Of a stretch of DNA of 64,000 bases, positions 41,920 to 50,998 are shown in pieces. Numbering within the stretch: the first letter of the stretch is position 1; the number at the start of each line of letters is the position of its first letter. Position numbers and translations under genes: made by a program. The stretch comes from CAWAND01 sp963807065 (lineage in GTDB: Bacteria > Chloroflexota > Anaerolineae > Anaerolineales > E44-bin32): assembly GCA_963807065.1 (NCBI GenBank), contig CAWDZQ010000003.1, positions 744,001 to 808,000 on the forward strand. Direction: 5' to 3'. Under the pieces are notes generated by a model, which saw only the letters and a program-made list of their open reading frames with translations, ran no database searches and was not told the origin of the DNA.

Positions 41920-43329
41920 TTAGAGCGTGGGGAGACGGACCTCGGCCCGCAGCCCGCCGTCGGGGCGATTTCTGAGCGTAACTTCTCCTCCGTGGGCCAA
42001 CACCAGTTGGCGGACGATCGACAGCCCCAATCCGAGTCCCGCCTGGGACCGCTGACCCTCTCGCCCTTGGTAGAACGGCTCGAAGATGTGATCGAGCTCC
42101 TTGTCAGTAATCCCAGGGCCATGATCTGAAATGGTGAAGACGATTTCGCCCGCTTGTTCGTGCACGCCGATGATGATGTCTCCGCCCGCCGGAGAGTACT
42201 TGAGGGCGTTGTCCAGCAGGTTACCCATGATTTGCGAGAGGCGCCGTTCGTCGGCCGGGAAAGCGCCCATCCCCTGCTCAAGATCGAGACTCAGCTGGAC
42301 GCCTTTTGAATTGGCCGTTGGCCAGTGTCGGGATATGAGACCGCGGATGAACGGTTCGATGGCTACACGGCGGATCTTGAGCGGCAGCGGTTGCGGAGAA
42401 GGCCGCGCCGCCAGGGCCAAATCCTCCACCATGTCGTCCACCCGCTGCACCGATCTACTCATGCTCTCGAGCAGTTCCTCGGCCAGATCCGGATCTTGCA
42501 TGGCTCCCGAGCGCAGGCTATCAATGCCTAGCTGCAAGCCGCCCAGCGGACGAGCCAGTTCGTGAGTGACATTACCGATCACGGTGTTGCGGGCCCTGTC
42601 TTCGGCTTCAAGTGCCCCGGCCATCCGGTTGAGGTGGCTGGCCAACTGGACAAGTTCTTCCGGCCCCTCCTCAGGCAGGCGAAGGTGATAGTCGCCATCG
42701 GCGACCTGTGAGGCCAAGTGCTTGGCATCATCGATGCGTCTTGTGAGGCGCGCCGAAAGCCACAAACTCCCCAACAAGCTTGCCCCAGCCAGGCCAATGC
42801 CCAACCAGAACAGGCTGATGCGCGTCCGCCGCACGCCCTCTTCGAACTTCCCTATGGGATCTGCCAAGCAGACCGCCCCCAATATCGCTCCGTCATCCGT
42901 AAGGATCGGCACAGCCGCAAAGAGGAATTCCTCACGGTTGAGAGATCCGTAGTAGACGACTCTGACCGAGGGCTGGTTCTCGAGGGCCAGGCCTCCGATC
43001 GAGACGGCATCTTTGACCACATAGTCAGGCATGAGCGGCCCGTGGATTTGATGGACGGACAGACGGGGTGAGATGAAGGCAACCGAGAGGTCTTGATCGG
43101 CGCGTTCGGGCAACTTTCCCCAGGCTTTCGGAGGCTCATCGGCGGCGACGCCTTCGAAGTCGAGGATGGACGACCACAACCAGGCCTGGGTTCTCAGATC
43201 TTCGAGCAGCTCGCCTTCGAGGGATTCCTCCTGACGCATCGAGAAGAACAGTGAGATTGACACGCCGAGGACGACGGCGATCAGAACGTGGCTGAGCCCG
43301 AGCAAAGTGCCAATGCGCAACCGGGGCAT
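41920..43329 (-). CDS. Membrane sensor histidine kinase (HAMP, HisKA, HATPase)
   Basis: The 469-residue product has an N-terminal membrane helix, an extracytoplasmic sensor region (about 30-160), a second helix (SLFWLGIGLAGASLLGSLWLSARL), a HAMP linker, the H-box VIGNVTHELARPLGGLQ (His about 256), and a HATPase domain with NLLDNALKYSP, DHGPGITDKEL and AGLGLGLSIVRQLV. Its ATG is four bases after the stop of the response-regulator gene, so the two form a cognate pair. The H-box has THELARP rather than SHELRTP. The signal is unknown; the neighbours suggest redox or copper. Confidence 0.92.
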   Translation of the reverse strand: MPRLRIGTLLGLSHVLIAVVLGVSISLFFSMRQEESLEGELLEDLRTQAWLWSSILDFEGVAADEPPKAWGKLPERADQDLSVAFISPRLSVHQIHGPLMPDYVVKDAVSIGGLALENQPSVRVVYYGSLNREEFLFAAVPILTDDGAILGAVCLADPIGKFEEGVRRTRISLFWLGIGLAGASLLGSLWLSARLTRRIDDAKHLASQVADGDYHLRLPEEGPEELVQLASHLNRMAGALEAEDRARNTVIGNVTHELARPLGGLQLGIDSLRSGAMQDPDLAEELLESMSRSVQRVDDMVEDLALAARPSPQPLPLKIRRVAIEPFIRGLISRHWPTANSKGVQLSLDLEQGMGAFPADERRLSQIMGNLLDNALKYSPAGGDIIIGVHEQAGEIVFTISDHGPGITDKELDHIFEPFYQGREGQRSQAGLGLGLSIVRQLVLAHGGEVTLRNRPDGGLRAEVRLPTL

Positions 43330-43333
43330 GTGG

Positions 43334-44020
43334 CTAGGGAACGAACTTGTAACCCACCCCGCGCAAGGTCAGGAGGTGGACGGGGTCGGAGGGGTTGTCT
43401 TCGATCTTGGTCCGCAATCCACGAATCTGGACATAGAGCACCTGAGGCTCACCGATAAACTCGCGCCCCCATACCCCGTCCAGAAGCTCCTCGGCCGAGA
43501 AGACCCGGTCGGGGTGGCTCATGAACAGGCGGAGCAGATCAAACTCGCGTGGGGCAAGCGCCAACGGCTGCCCGCGTAGAGTCACCCGGTGGGATTCCGC
43601 TTCGAGCGAGAAATCCCCGCACAGCAACTCATCCGTGGCTTTCGGTTCGCTGGGCTCTGCCCCTCGCCGGAGCAGTGCCCGCACATGAGCGAGGACCAGA
43701 TCTCCGCCGCACGGCTTGGTGATGTAGTCATCCGCACCGGACTCAAGGCCGACGATCTCATCAATTTCAAGGCGGCGCGCTGTCAGAAACATAACAGGGA
43801 TGCCGTAGGTCTGCTTGACGCTCCGGCACAGGTTTAGGCCGTCATCGTCCGGGAGCCCGATGTCGAGAATGGCCAACTCGAAGGCGTGCAGTTCGAGCTG
43901 GCGAAGCGCGGCTCGAGAATCGCCCGATGGTGTCACTCGATAGCCGGCTTGCTCGAGTTGGAATTTCATCGATTTACGAATCAGGGGATCGTCATCGACC
44001 ACGAGGATCCGCTCGTTCAT
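43334..44020 (-). CDS. OmpR-family response regulator
   Basis: The 228-residue product has a receiver domain with acidic VVDDDP, phospho-acceptor Asp53 (AILDIGLPDDDG), VMFLTA and the lysine in YITKP, then a winged-helix domain with LAPREFDLLRLFMSHPDRVFSAEELLDGVWG and VYVQIRGLRTKIEDNP. It pairs with the histidine kinase encoded next. I start at ATG 44020 (AGGA eight bases upstream), where the conserved NERILVVDDD begins. Its targets are unknown. Confidence 0.94.
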   Translation of the reverse strand: MNERILVVDDDPLIRKSMKFQLEQAGYRVTPSGDSRAALRQLELHAFELAILDIGLPDDDGLNLCRSVKQTYGIPVMFLTARRLEIDEIVGLESGADDYITKPCGGDLVLAHVRALLRRGAEPSEPKATDELLCGDFSLEAESHRVTLRGQPLALAPREFDLLRLFMSHPDRVFSAEELLDGVWGREFIGEPQVLYVQIRGLRTKIEDNPSDPVHLLTLRGVGYKFVP

Positions 44021-44483
44021 GCTGGCATCCTGGAATCTCCGCCAAGGGTTTGGAAATCTGGCTCGCACCCCGCCAATACATGACGTCTTGTTCCGGGGAG
44101 TGCGCCCGCCGACCAGCGGATAAACCGATTCGCAATACTTTCCGGTCTGGCCCGAGCATGTCAGCCGAGTGTCAATTTAACGCGCTGGGTTGAGCAGATA
44201 GGGAGGCGACCGACGCCGCTGAACGGCCGGGTGGTGACTTCGAATCCCCAGTTCTCCACGATGCAGATCTCGATCCGCGTCATCCCCCTAGACGCTTGCT
44301 CCCCACTCGGATTCCGGCGTCGGGCCCAGGATGCACAGTCTAACTCAAGTCGAGCCAAAGACCAAGCCCATCGAGAGCTTGGTCGTCTTGCGGCTGAACG
44401 GGCATTTGGGACGACGCGCAGGCAGGCGCCGATTGTGAGAGATTTCACAATAAGCGCTGGAACGGGCCATGTGCGCCAGAATG
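44021..44483. other. Gap between ctaB and the response-regulator gene
   Basis: About 460 bases. Besides the Rex/CRP-like palindrome at 44433-44450 I see no feature; open frames on both strands have no recognisable product. It presumably holds the promoter of the two-component operon, which I cannot place with confidence. Confidence 0.4.
44433..44450. promoter_or_regulatory. TTGTGA-N6-TCACAA palindrome, copy C, just after ctaB
   Basis: TTGTGAGAGATTTCACAA, with one mismatch to TTGTGAA-N4-TTCACAA. It lies 34 bases past the ctaB stop and about 410 bases upstream of the response-regulator start, so its target is unclear. Confidence 0.4.
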
Positions 44484-45494
44484 TCAGACCAGGGAGGCTC
44501 CGGCCGCAGCCAGGAGGACAATCATCAGGTAGCTGTTGGAGGCCATGAAGGCCCGGCGTATCTGCGACGGAGAGGGATTCCCCAGCAGGGGCACGCCGGT
44601 TGACAACCACCAGGCAAAGGCGGCAGCGCTAACCAGGGCATAACCCCATCCCAAGCCGGGAGTTAGCGCCAGCCCCAGCCCCGCCAGGCCGGTCACCAGG
44701 GTGTGGACAAGAATCCAAATCCCAGCGGAGCCGGCAGGTGTGGATGCTCCCAGCATTGGGAAGCCCGACCGCTGGTAGTCCTGGCGGTAGAGCAGCGAGA
44801 GGCTCCAAAAATGCGAGGGAGTCCAGGCGAAGACCAGCAAGCTTAGGATCACAACCGCCGGTGCCTGCCACGCACCCACCGCAGCGCCTCCTGCCAGGAC
44901 GGCGGCGCTTCCGGCTGCGCCCCCGAGCACGATGTTGAGGATCGTGCGCGGCTTGAGCCAGATGGTGTAAATGCCGACATAGATCACGGCACCAAGCATC
45001 AAGAAGAAGGACAGGGCAGGATTGGAATTCACAAGCACGAGCGAGGGCAGGATCACCATCGCCGCCGCCAGGGCCAGGAAACCCATCGGGTGGTTGAGCG
45101 CGCCTGTCACCATCGGCCGGCGGACGGTGCGCTTCATTCGCCCGTCGACGTCGCGCTCAAGTATCTGATTGATGGCCGAGGCGCCGGCAGCGGCCGAGAA
45201 GCCAGATACGAGGAGCACGAGCAAATCCACCCATCTTGGGCGTCCGCCCGCCCCTAGAAATGCCCCCCCCACGGCGGCCAGCAGAAGCAGGGTAACCACG
45301 CGGACTTTGAAGAGCACAGCCAGCTGGCCCAGCCAATAACCGACGCCTGTCCCCGGTGCTTCCAGGGGCAGGGGACGGAGAAGGCCGGTGGCTTTGCCGG
45401 GACGAAGCGCGGATCCCCGGTCCATCCCCGTGGCCGGGGAGGCGGGAGGGTCGGCCAGGACGGGCGCGCTGGCAGTGTCAAGCATCTCAGTCAA
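44484..45494 (-). CDS. ctaB: Protoheme IX farnesyltransferase (heme O synthase)
   Basis: The 336-residue membrane protein has the prenyltransferase motifs NQILERDVDGRMKRTVRRPM and LVFAWTPSHFWSLSLLYRQDYQRSGFPML, with about eight to nine helices. It farnesylates heme B to heme O, the precursor of heme A for aa3-type oxidases. The N-terminus carries about 50 extra polar residues. The start is TTG at 45494 with GAGGG seven bases upstream; ATG 45485 is an alternative. It is the last gene of the cox operon. Confidence 0.94.
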   Translation of the reverse strand: MTEMLDTASAPVLADPPASPATGMDRGSALRPGKATGLLRPLPLEAPGTGVGYWLGQLAVLFKVRVVTLLLLAAVGGAFLGAGGRPRWVDLLVLLVSGFSAAAGASAINQILERDVDGRMKRTVRRPMVTGALNHPMGFLALAAAMVILPSLVLVNSNPALSFFLMLGAVIYVGIYTIWLKPRTILNIVLGGAAGSAAVLAGGAAVGAWQAPAVVILSLLVFAWTPSHFWSLSLLYRQDYQRSGFPMLGASTPAGSAGIWILVHTLVTGLAGLGLALTPGLGWGYALVSAAAFAWWLSTGVPLLGNPSPSQIRRAFMASNSYLMIVLLAAAGASLV

Positions 45495-45517
45495 TGTATG
45501 GCCCTCACTTGGCGCGT

Positions 45518-45802
45518 CTAGAAATGCGGCATCACGATCAGCATGATCAAGATGATGGGCGTGTTAACGACGACACCCACAATGAAGATCCAGCGCCACA
45601 GACGGTGGCCGCCGCGAAGATCCATGAAGAATGACACCAGCGATCCTGCGTTGACGACCAGGAGGGCCAAAAGCACCGCAGTGCGGGCTGCACCCTGCAA
45701 AGCATAGCTGGTGGCCAGCTCGGCGGCCACCACCAGAAGGAGCCAGATGAACGCCCTGTTGTACAGGGATAGTCTGGAACCGGAAGTCATATTCTGCGCC
45801 AT
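45518..45802 (-). CDS. Cytochrome c oxidase subunit IV family protein
   Basis: The 94-residue protein has three membrane helices, with the pattern FIWLLLVVAAELATSYAL, AVLLALLVVNAGSLVSFFMDLRGGHRLWRWIF and a C-terminal helix ending in VMPHF, as in prokaryotic subunit IV (COX4_pro) proteins. It stabilises the oxidase core. The ATG at 45802 has AGAGAGG seven bases upstream. Between coxC1 and ctaB. Confidence 0.82.
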   Translation of the reverse strand: MAQNMTSGSRLSLYNRAFIWLLLVVAAELATSYALQGAARTAVLLALLVVNAGSLVSFFMDLRGGHRLWRWIFIVGVVVNTPIILIMLIVMPHF

Positions 45803-45816
45803 CAGCCACCTCTCTC

Positions 45817-46398
45817 CTAGACCAGGTAGAACAATACAAAGATGACGCCCCACACCAGGTCGACGAAGTGCCAATAGAGTCCGAACTGCTCGATTCCCCG
45901 GTGACTGGAGGCCGTGTAAGCGCCGCGCCAGGCAGAAACCAGGACCACCGCCAGCCAGATCAGGCCCACCAGGACATGCGTGCCATGGACCCCCGTCACG
46001 GTGAAGAAAGGCGTCCCGAAAATGGTATCAATATTGAACCCCTCAGCGAACAATCTCGACCACTCATAGGCCTGTCCCGCCAAAAACACCGCCCCCAAAA
46101 CGAAAACGACCCCCAAACTGAGCTGCATGGCCCGCGTTTTCCCAGCCCGGACGGCCTCCACGGCGCGTAGGAGCACATAGCTGCTGGACAGCAGGATGAC
46201 GGTGTTCAACGCGATCATGGGAAGGTTGATCATCGCCCGCACTTGGGCGAAGTCCGCCGGCGAGCGAAGACGAAAGTAGACATAGGCCAGGATCAACGTG
46301 ACGAAGAAGACCACCTCGCCGCCGAGGAACAGCCACATGGCGAGCTTGGCGTTGTCCCTCTGCGCCAGTGGGGGGGCGCCGAGATGGGCTTCACTCAT
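45817..46398 (-). CDS. Cytochrome c oxidase subunit III (copy 1)
   Basis: The 193-residue protein has five membrane helices, with KLAMWLFLGGEVVFFVTLILAYVYFRL, GTPFFTVTGVHGTHVLVGLIWLAVV and QFGLYWHFVDLVWGVIFVLFYLV, all subunit III hallmarks including the conserved glutamate and histidines. The ATG at 46398 overlaps the preceding small gene by 8 bases (ATGAGTGA), and GGAGG is seven bases upstream. It is one of two coxC-type genes in this operon. Confidence 0.92.
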   Translation of the reverse strand: MSEAHLGAPPLAQRDNAKLAMWLFLGGEVVFFVTLILAYVYFRLRSPADFAQVRAMINLPMIALNTVILLSSSYVLLRAVEAVRAGKTRAMQLSLGVVFVLGAVFLAGQAYEWSRLFAEGFNIDTIFGTPFFTVTGVHGTHVLVGLIWLAVVLVSAWRGAYTASSHRGIEQFGLYWHFVDLVWGVIFVLFYLV

Positions 46399-46600
46399 GA
46401 TGGGCCTCCTCGTGGATTTCCAGAGAACGATTCTCCCATGTCCAACCCACAATCGCCGCCAAAACGACAACCACACCGATCACGGAGATGATCGACGTGC
46501 TCACCAGACCCACCGCAATCAAAAGAATGCCTGCGGCCAGCACGATCGGCCAGAAACTCGGAGGCGGAAGGTGAATGGACGAATGGTCAGGGTTTTGCAT
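46391..46600 (-). CDS. Small two-helix cytochrome oxidase-associated membrane protein
   Basis: The 69-residue product has two hydrophobic helices (FWPIVLAAGILLIAVGLV and ISVIGVVVVLAAIVGWTW) after HSSIHLPPPS, a pattern seen in small accessory subunits of actinobacterial and Chloroflexota oxidases. Its ATG has GAGAGGAG about seven bases upstream, and its stop overlaps the coxC1 start, so it is clearly translated with the operon. The exact role is unknown. Confidence 0.75.
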   Translation of the reverse strand: MQNPDHSSIHLPPPSFWPIVLAAGILLIAVGLVSTSIISVIGVVVVLAAIVGWTWENRSLEIHEEAHHE

Positions 46601-46684
46601 TTAGGCACTCCTCTCGGCCACCCCTGCGGGCTTGCCGACGACAGCATCCGCGCGCTCCAGGTCATGCACCCACGCGTAGAAGAC

Positions 46685-47446
46685 TTAAGTCAAGGGAACC
46701 AGATAAGCAACCGTGCCCGAGAACCACATTAGGATTCCAGCCGCCTCCTGATCCCCCAGTGGATCGACACCGGCCGACAAAGCCGATTGGTAGAAAGGGT
46801 ACAGCACCTGGGGGCTGAGGGTGAGCAAGACGGCCAGCCCCAACCCGGGAAACACCATCAAGACCAGATAGATCAGCTGCACCGAGCGGGCAGCTCTAGG
46901 TACGGCGTGTTGTTCCGGGGCTAGGACCGGCCACCAGCCGATGGCGCCGGCGGCAATGAAGGACAAATGCTGGATGATGTGGATATCCACTGAGTTGAGC
47001 GAGGCCTGATAGGCCGCCGGAATGTGCCAGGCGATCAGCGTGACATTGTAGATGCCGAACGCGATGAGCGGCTGGGTCAGGCTGCGCCCCATGCGAGACA
47101 CCACTGGAAGGCGGCGCCCCACATCTTCGATGAACCAAGCAGGGAGCCCCAGCACCCAAAGCGGAGCCGTGAGAAACAGGATCAGGATGTGCTGGGCCAT
47201 GTGCGCCGAAAGCAGGTAGGTCTCACCCGCCTCATCGATGGGCGAAGTCAGGGCGATCAACAGCGCCAGCGTCCCCAAGTGAAATGCCGCCTGTCGTCCA
47301 GGAGGGATAGGGGCCGATGCAGAGAACGCTCGGCGGCCTGGCCCGCCCAGGAGCACATAGGCCCCCGTGACGACGGCCAGTCCGATCAGGACACTGGGTT
47401 CCCAGGTCCATTTGGAAGCCAGGAGCAGACTCAGCCCGGGATACAT
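46685..47446 (-). CDS. ctaG: Cytochrome c oxidase assembly protein CtaG (caa3_CtaG type)
   Basis: The 253-residue protein has about seven membrane helices and the CtaG landmarks: AFHLGTLALLIALTSPIDEAGETYLLSAHMAQHILILFLTAPLWVLGLP, AWHIPAAYQASL and IHIIQHLSFIAAGAIGWWPVL. Family members aid copper delivery to or assembly of caa3 oxidases. It starts four bases after the coxC2 stop. An 84-base gap separates its 3' end from the small subunit gene. Confidence 0.9.
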   Translation of the reverse strand: MYPGLSLLLASKWTWEPSVLIGLAVVTGAYVLLGGPGRRAFSASAPIPPGRQAAFHLGTLALLIALTSPIDEAGETYLLSAHMAQHILILFLTAPLWVLGLPAWFIEDVGRRLPVVSRMGRSLTQPLIAFGIYNVTLIAWHIPAAYQASLNSVDIHIIQHLSFIAAGAIGWWPVLAPEQHAVPRAARSVQLIYLVLMVFPGLGLAVLLTLSPQVLYPFYQSALSAGVDPLGDQEAAGILMWFSGTVAYLVPLT

Positions 47447-47452
47447 TGCATC

Positions 47453-48028
47453 TCAGATCAAGTACAGCGCGCCGAACAGGACGAGCCACACGGCGACCAC
47501 GAAATACCAGAACCAGGCGCACAAGGTGATCGACGTGTGGTGCTTGGCGCTAAAGTCGCCGACCCGCGCCCGGGCGAGGGTGATCCCCAGATAGATCATC
47601 CCGGCCAGGACATGCACCGCATGGAACCCGATCAAAGCCAGGAAAATCCCACCAAAGGTGGCGTCATCCGGCTTCAGTCCGGATTGGGAGAAATCGAAGA
47701 TTTGCCCGCCGATGAAGACCAGACCCAGCACGAGGGTTGCCCCCAAGGCCAATTGCGCCGCCCGGGGGCGGTCTGCGGCGGCGGCGCGCTCCGCCCGCCA
47801 GATCACGACGGCACTGGCCAGGAACAGCAGGCTGTTGAGGCTGGGCGCCCATAACCCGGTGGGGGTGTGCGCTGGAAGAGACCATTCTGGATGCTCGAGG
47901 CGCAGGAAGAAGTAAGCCGAGAGGGCCGTGGCGAAGAAGAAGACCTCCGAGGCGATGACGGTTAGCAGGCCGACCTTGGCCGTTGAGCCGGGGCGAAAAC
48001 GGGCGGGGGTGGCGGTCGAGGCTGTCAT
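47453..48028 (-). CDS. ctaE: Cytochrome c oxidase subunit III (copy 2)
   Basis: The 191-residue protein has five helices, with KVGLLTVIASEVFFFATALSAYFFLRLEHPEW, LALIGFHAVHVLAGMIYLGITLARARVGDFSAKHHTSITLCAWFWYFVVAVWLVLFGALYLI, typical subunit III sequence. The ATG at 48028 overlaps the coxA stop (ATGA), which makes it the more classical partner of coxA. A second, different subunit III gene lies about 1 kb downstream. Confidence 0.92.
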   Translation of the reverse strand: MTASTATPARFRPGSTAKVGLLTVIASEVFFFATALSAYFFLRLEHPEWSLPAHTPTGLWAPSLNSLLFLASAVVIWRAERAAAADRPRAAQLALGATLVLGLVFIGGQIFDFSQSGLKPDDATFGGIFLALIGFHAVHVLAGMIYLGITLARARVGDFSAKHHTSITLCAWFWYFVVAVWLVLFGALYLI

Positions 48029-49677
48029 TCGGCCTGTTTCCAGTCCGCCTTATCGGGGTACTTTTCATCCCACAGCGGGCGGCGGCTCCGCACGCTGGGG
48101 ATCTCAGCAAAGTTGTACGGTGCCGGAGGTGAAGACGCCTTCCATTCGAGGGTGAAGGCGTCCCACGGATCGGGCTCGTTGGTCGGCGCGCTGGCCATGG
48201 TCCTGAAGAAGTTGATCAGAAAGAAAAGGATGCCCAAGGCGATCAGGTAGGCGCCGACGGTTTCAATCAGATTCCAGATCCCCCACCCCAGGTTGTCGGC
48301 ATAGGTATAGATGCGGCGCGGCATGCCGAGCAGCCCGAGCACGTGCATCGGGAAGAAAGTCAGGTTCATCCCGATGAACATCAGCCAGAACTGCCACTTG
48401 CCTAACGTTTCGCTCAACCGGCGGCCGCTCATCTTGGGGAACCAATAGTACATGGCGGAAAACAGACCGAAGATGGCCCCGCCGAACAAGACGTAGTGAA
48501 TATGAGAGACGACGTAGTAGGTATCGGTGATCTGCCAGTCGACCGGCAGCACGGCCATGTGCACGCCGTCCAACCCACCGATAGTAAACAGGGCCACAAA
48601 TCCAATGGCAAACAGCAAAGGTGTCTTGAAGGTGAGCTTGCCGCCCCACATCGTCGCCAGCCAGGAGAAGATCTTGACCCCGGTCGGCACCCCGATGATG
48701 AAGCTGTTGGCCGAGAAGAACAGCAGGGCGCCGATGGCCATGCCGGTGGCGAACATGTGGTGAGCCCAGACCGTAAAGCCCAGGATCCCAATGGCGATGC
48801 CGGAGTAGACGACGGTCATGAAGCCGAACAGCGGCTTGCGTGAGAAGACCGGGATCACCTCCGAGATCAGGCCCATGGCGGGCAGGATCATGATGTAGAC
48901 CTCGGGGTGGCCAAAGAACCAGAACAGGTGCTGCCAGAGCAAAGCGCTGCCCCCGGCAGAGACGTTGTAGAAATGCGTCCCAACCAATCGGTCGAGCAGC
49001 AACAGCAGCGTGGCCGTGGTCAGAGACGGCAAGGCGAAAATGGCAATCACGGACGTGACGAAGGTCATCCACACGAACATCGGCATGCGGGTGAATGACA
49101 TCCCCGGCGCCCGCATCTGGATGGTGGTGACCACAAAGTTGATCGATCCAATGGTGGTTGCGGTCCCCAAGATCAAGACCGACAGCCCCCAGTAGTCCAT
49201 CCCGTGGTTGATCGAGTAGAGCTTCTCTGTCAGAGGGGCATAGCTGAACCATCCTGCATCGGGCGCCCCGCCGAACAGGAAGCTGCTGAAGAGGAAAAGG
49301 CCGCCGAACAGGTACAGCCAGTAGCTCAAGGCGTTCAGCTTGGGGAACGCCATGTCCCGAGCACCGATCATCAACGGCACGAAATAGTTGCCAAAACCGG
49401 CGCCCAAGGGCATGATCGCCAGGAAGATCATGGTCGTGCCGTGCATGGTGAAGATCTCGTTGTAGGCGGCGTTGCTGAGCACCGTGCCGTTGGGCTGGGC
49501 CAGCTGGGTGCGCATCAGAAGGGCCAGGAGCCCGCCGGCGACGAAGAAGGCCGTGGCCGTGACCAGGTACATAATCCCAATGCGTTTGTGATCGACCGTC
49601 ATCACCCAGCTCAGCAATCCCTGGCCGGAGTCGGCTGCAGCCTGCGGTGCGGAGAGGGCTTCTGCATGTGTTGTCAT
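48025..49677 (-). CDS. ctaD: Cytochrome c oxidase subunit I (aa3/caa3 type)
   Basis: The 550-residue protein has about 12 helices. Heme and copper ligands are in place: EIFTMHGTTMIFLAIMP (heme a His), WFFGHPEVYIMILP (CuB His and the Tyr cross-link, with the D-channel glutamate), WAHHMF, and YYVVSHIHYVLFGG. The D-channel entrance aspartate is in GARDMAFPKLN and the K-channel lysine in VPTGVKIFSW, so this is an A-type proton-pumping oxidase. It reduces oxygen to water. It lies between coxB and coxC2 with short junctions. Confidence 0.97.
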   Translation of the reverse strand: MTTHAEALSAPQAAADSGQGLLSWVMTVDHKRIGIMYLVTATAFFVAGGLLALLMRTQLAQPNGTVLSNAAYNEIFTMHGTTMIFLAIMPLGAGFGNYFVPLMIGARDMAFPKLNALSYWLYLFGGLFLFSSFLFGGAPDAGWFSYAPLTEKLYSINHGMDYWGLSVLILGTATTIGSINFVVTTIQMRAPGMSFTRMPMFVWMTFVTSVIAIFALPSLTTATLLLLLDRLVGTHFYNVSAGGSALLWQHLFWFFGHPEVYIMILPAMGLISEVIPVFSRKPLFGFMTVVYSGIAIGILGFTVWAHHMFATGMAIGALLFFSANSFIIGVPTGVKIFSWLATMWGGKLTFKTPLLFAIGFVALFTIGGLDGVHMAVLPVDWQITDTYYVVSHIHYVLFGGAIFGLFSAMYYWFPKMSGRRLSETLGKWQFWLMFIGMNLTFFPMHVLGLLGMPRRIYTYADNLGWGIWNLIETVGAYLIALGILFFLINFFRTMASAPTNEPDPWDAFTLEWKASSPPAPYNFAEIPSVRSRRPLWDEKYPDKADWKQAE

Positions 49678-49688
49678 CGCATCCCTGC

Positions 49689-50795
49689 CTATTTCAGCTT
49701 CGTCAGGTAGGCCACCAGAGCGTCAATGTCATCTGCGCTCAGGTTCACCAACATATCGTTGCCCGGTTTCATCGCCTGGGTATCCTGGAGCCACCGGCGC
49801 AGGTTGGCCTCGTTCAGCTCGTAAGTCGCCCCGGCAAAAACGCCGCGGGAAAACAGGTGAGTCAGATTGGGGCCCACCACGCCACTCGCCAGCAGCGGGT
49901 CCGGGTTGGTCGTCGATTGATCGCCGCCACTGTCCGACGGTTGCAGGTGCTTGGCGGTGTTGTCACCCAGCGAATGGCAGTTGGCACAGATCTGATTGAC
50001 GATGTAATCATGGCCGACCTGTTCTTGGGACGTCTGCGGCTCGTACAGCGGCGCCTGTTGCGACGCCACCCAGGCCTGAAAGTCTCCCGGCGATTCGGCG
50101 ACGGCCCTAATGCGCATATTCGCGTGGTTGGCTCCGCAGAACTCGACGCACTGGCCATGGTAAATGCCTGGGGTGTCAGCCGTTAGCCACAGGTGATTGG
50201 TGTGCCCGGGGATGGCATCGGTCTTGCCCGCCATCTGAGGCACCCAGAAACTGTGGATGACATCCACCGAGTCAAGATCAATCTTGACATTGGCACCGAC
50301 GGGAATGTGCAGTTCGTTGGCGGTGGTGATACCGTAGTCAGGGTATTCGAACTCCCACCACCATTGGTGACCGATCACATGAATGTGCACATCGCTGGCG
50401 GTGGGTTCGGGCGCCGCCACGGCGCTGGCCGTGGTTACGGTCAAGGCAAACAAAGTGAGCACCAGCAGCACGGGGATGGCCGTCCAAATCACCTCCAGGC
50501 GCGTGTTGCCATACACCTGGCGCGGCTCTTCCGAGTCACCGTCCCGCTTTCTGAACCGGATGAGGGCATACGCGAGCAGCGCTTCAACAAGGATGAAGAC
50601 GCCCAGCGCCAGATAGAAGATCACCATGTAAAGACCGGCCTCGTGGTCAGAAATCGACGAGGCCGGGTTCAAGAACGTCGGGGATCCAGCGCAACCGGAA
50701 AGGCCGGCAGCCACCAGAATCCCGGCCGTGAGCTGCCACGCCCGTCGAATGCGGCCCTCTGGCGGGACGCGTGAGGCAGTTGGACGATTGCCCAT
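49689..50795 (-). CDS. ctaC: Cytochrome c oxidase subunit II fused to cytochrome c (caa3 type)
   Basis: The 368-residue protein has a lipoprotein-like signal (VAAGLSGC), two membrane helices, the CuA domain with QWWWEFEYP, VIHSFWVPQ and CVEFCGANHANM (all CuA ligands), and a C-terminal cytochrome c domain with CANCH and a distal methionine in QAMKPGNDM. The fused heme c makes this a caa3 oxidase taking electrons directly from a donor such as a cupredoxin or cytochrome. I start at ATG 50795, eight bases after AGGAAGG. First gene of the cox operon. Confidence 0.95.
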   Translation of the reverse strand: MGNRPTASRVPPEGRIRRAWQLTAGILVAAGLSGCAGSPTFLNPASSISDHEAGLYMVIFYLALGVFILVEALLAYALIRFRKRDGDSEEPRQVYGNTRLEVIWTAIPVLLVLTLFALTVTTASAVAAPEPTASDVHIHVIGHQWWWEFEYPDYGITTANELHIPVGANVKIDLDSVDVIHSFWVPQMAGKTDAIPGHTNHLWLTADTPGIYHGQCVEFCGANHANMRIRAVAESPGDFQAWVASQQAPLYEPQTSQEQVGHDYIVNQICANCHSLGDNTAKHLQPSDSGGDQSTTNPDPLLASGVVGPNLTHLFSRGVFAGATYELNEANLRRWLQDTQAMKPGNDMLVNLSADDIDALVAYLTKLK

Positions 50796-50963
50796 CGACA
50801 TCACCTTCCTGCGCTTATCGGTTCACACGATGAATCCAAACCCGTTTCGCCCGGCAGGGCGATTTGAGTATCGACCCTTTGCCGGCGCGTCGTCCTTACA
50901 ACGGACTGTGGGCGACCTTAGAACGACCTAAGCCTCGGCCGCCGTCCTACCGGCTGGTGTCAC

Positions 50964-50981
50964 TTGTGATGGATTTCAAAG
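50964..50981. promoter_or_regulatory. Degenerate TTGTGA-N6 palindrome, copy E, upstream of the cox operon
   Basis: TTGTGATGGATTTCAAAG shares TTGTGATGGATTTCA with copy D but has a damaged right half. It lies about 170 bases upstream of the coxB start and 18 bases past the BNR lipoprotein stop. Weak as a site on its own. Confidence 0.3.
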
Positions 50982-50998
50982 AACGGTCGGGGGGCAGA

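Noticed and set aside
44161..44610. Open frames in the gap after ctaB (149 codons minus, 105 codons plus)
   Set aside because: They overlap the ctaB end or lack ribosome-binding sites, and no domain is visible.
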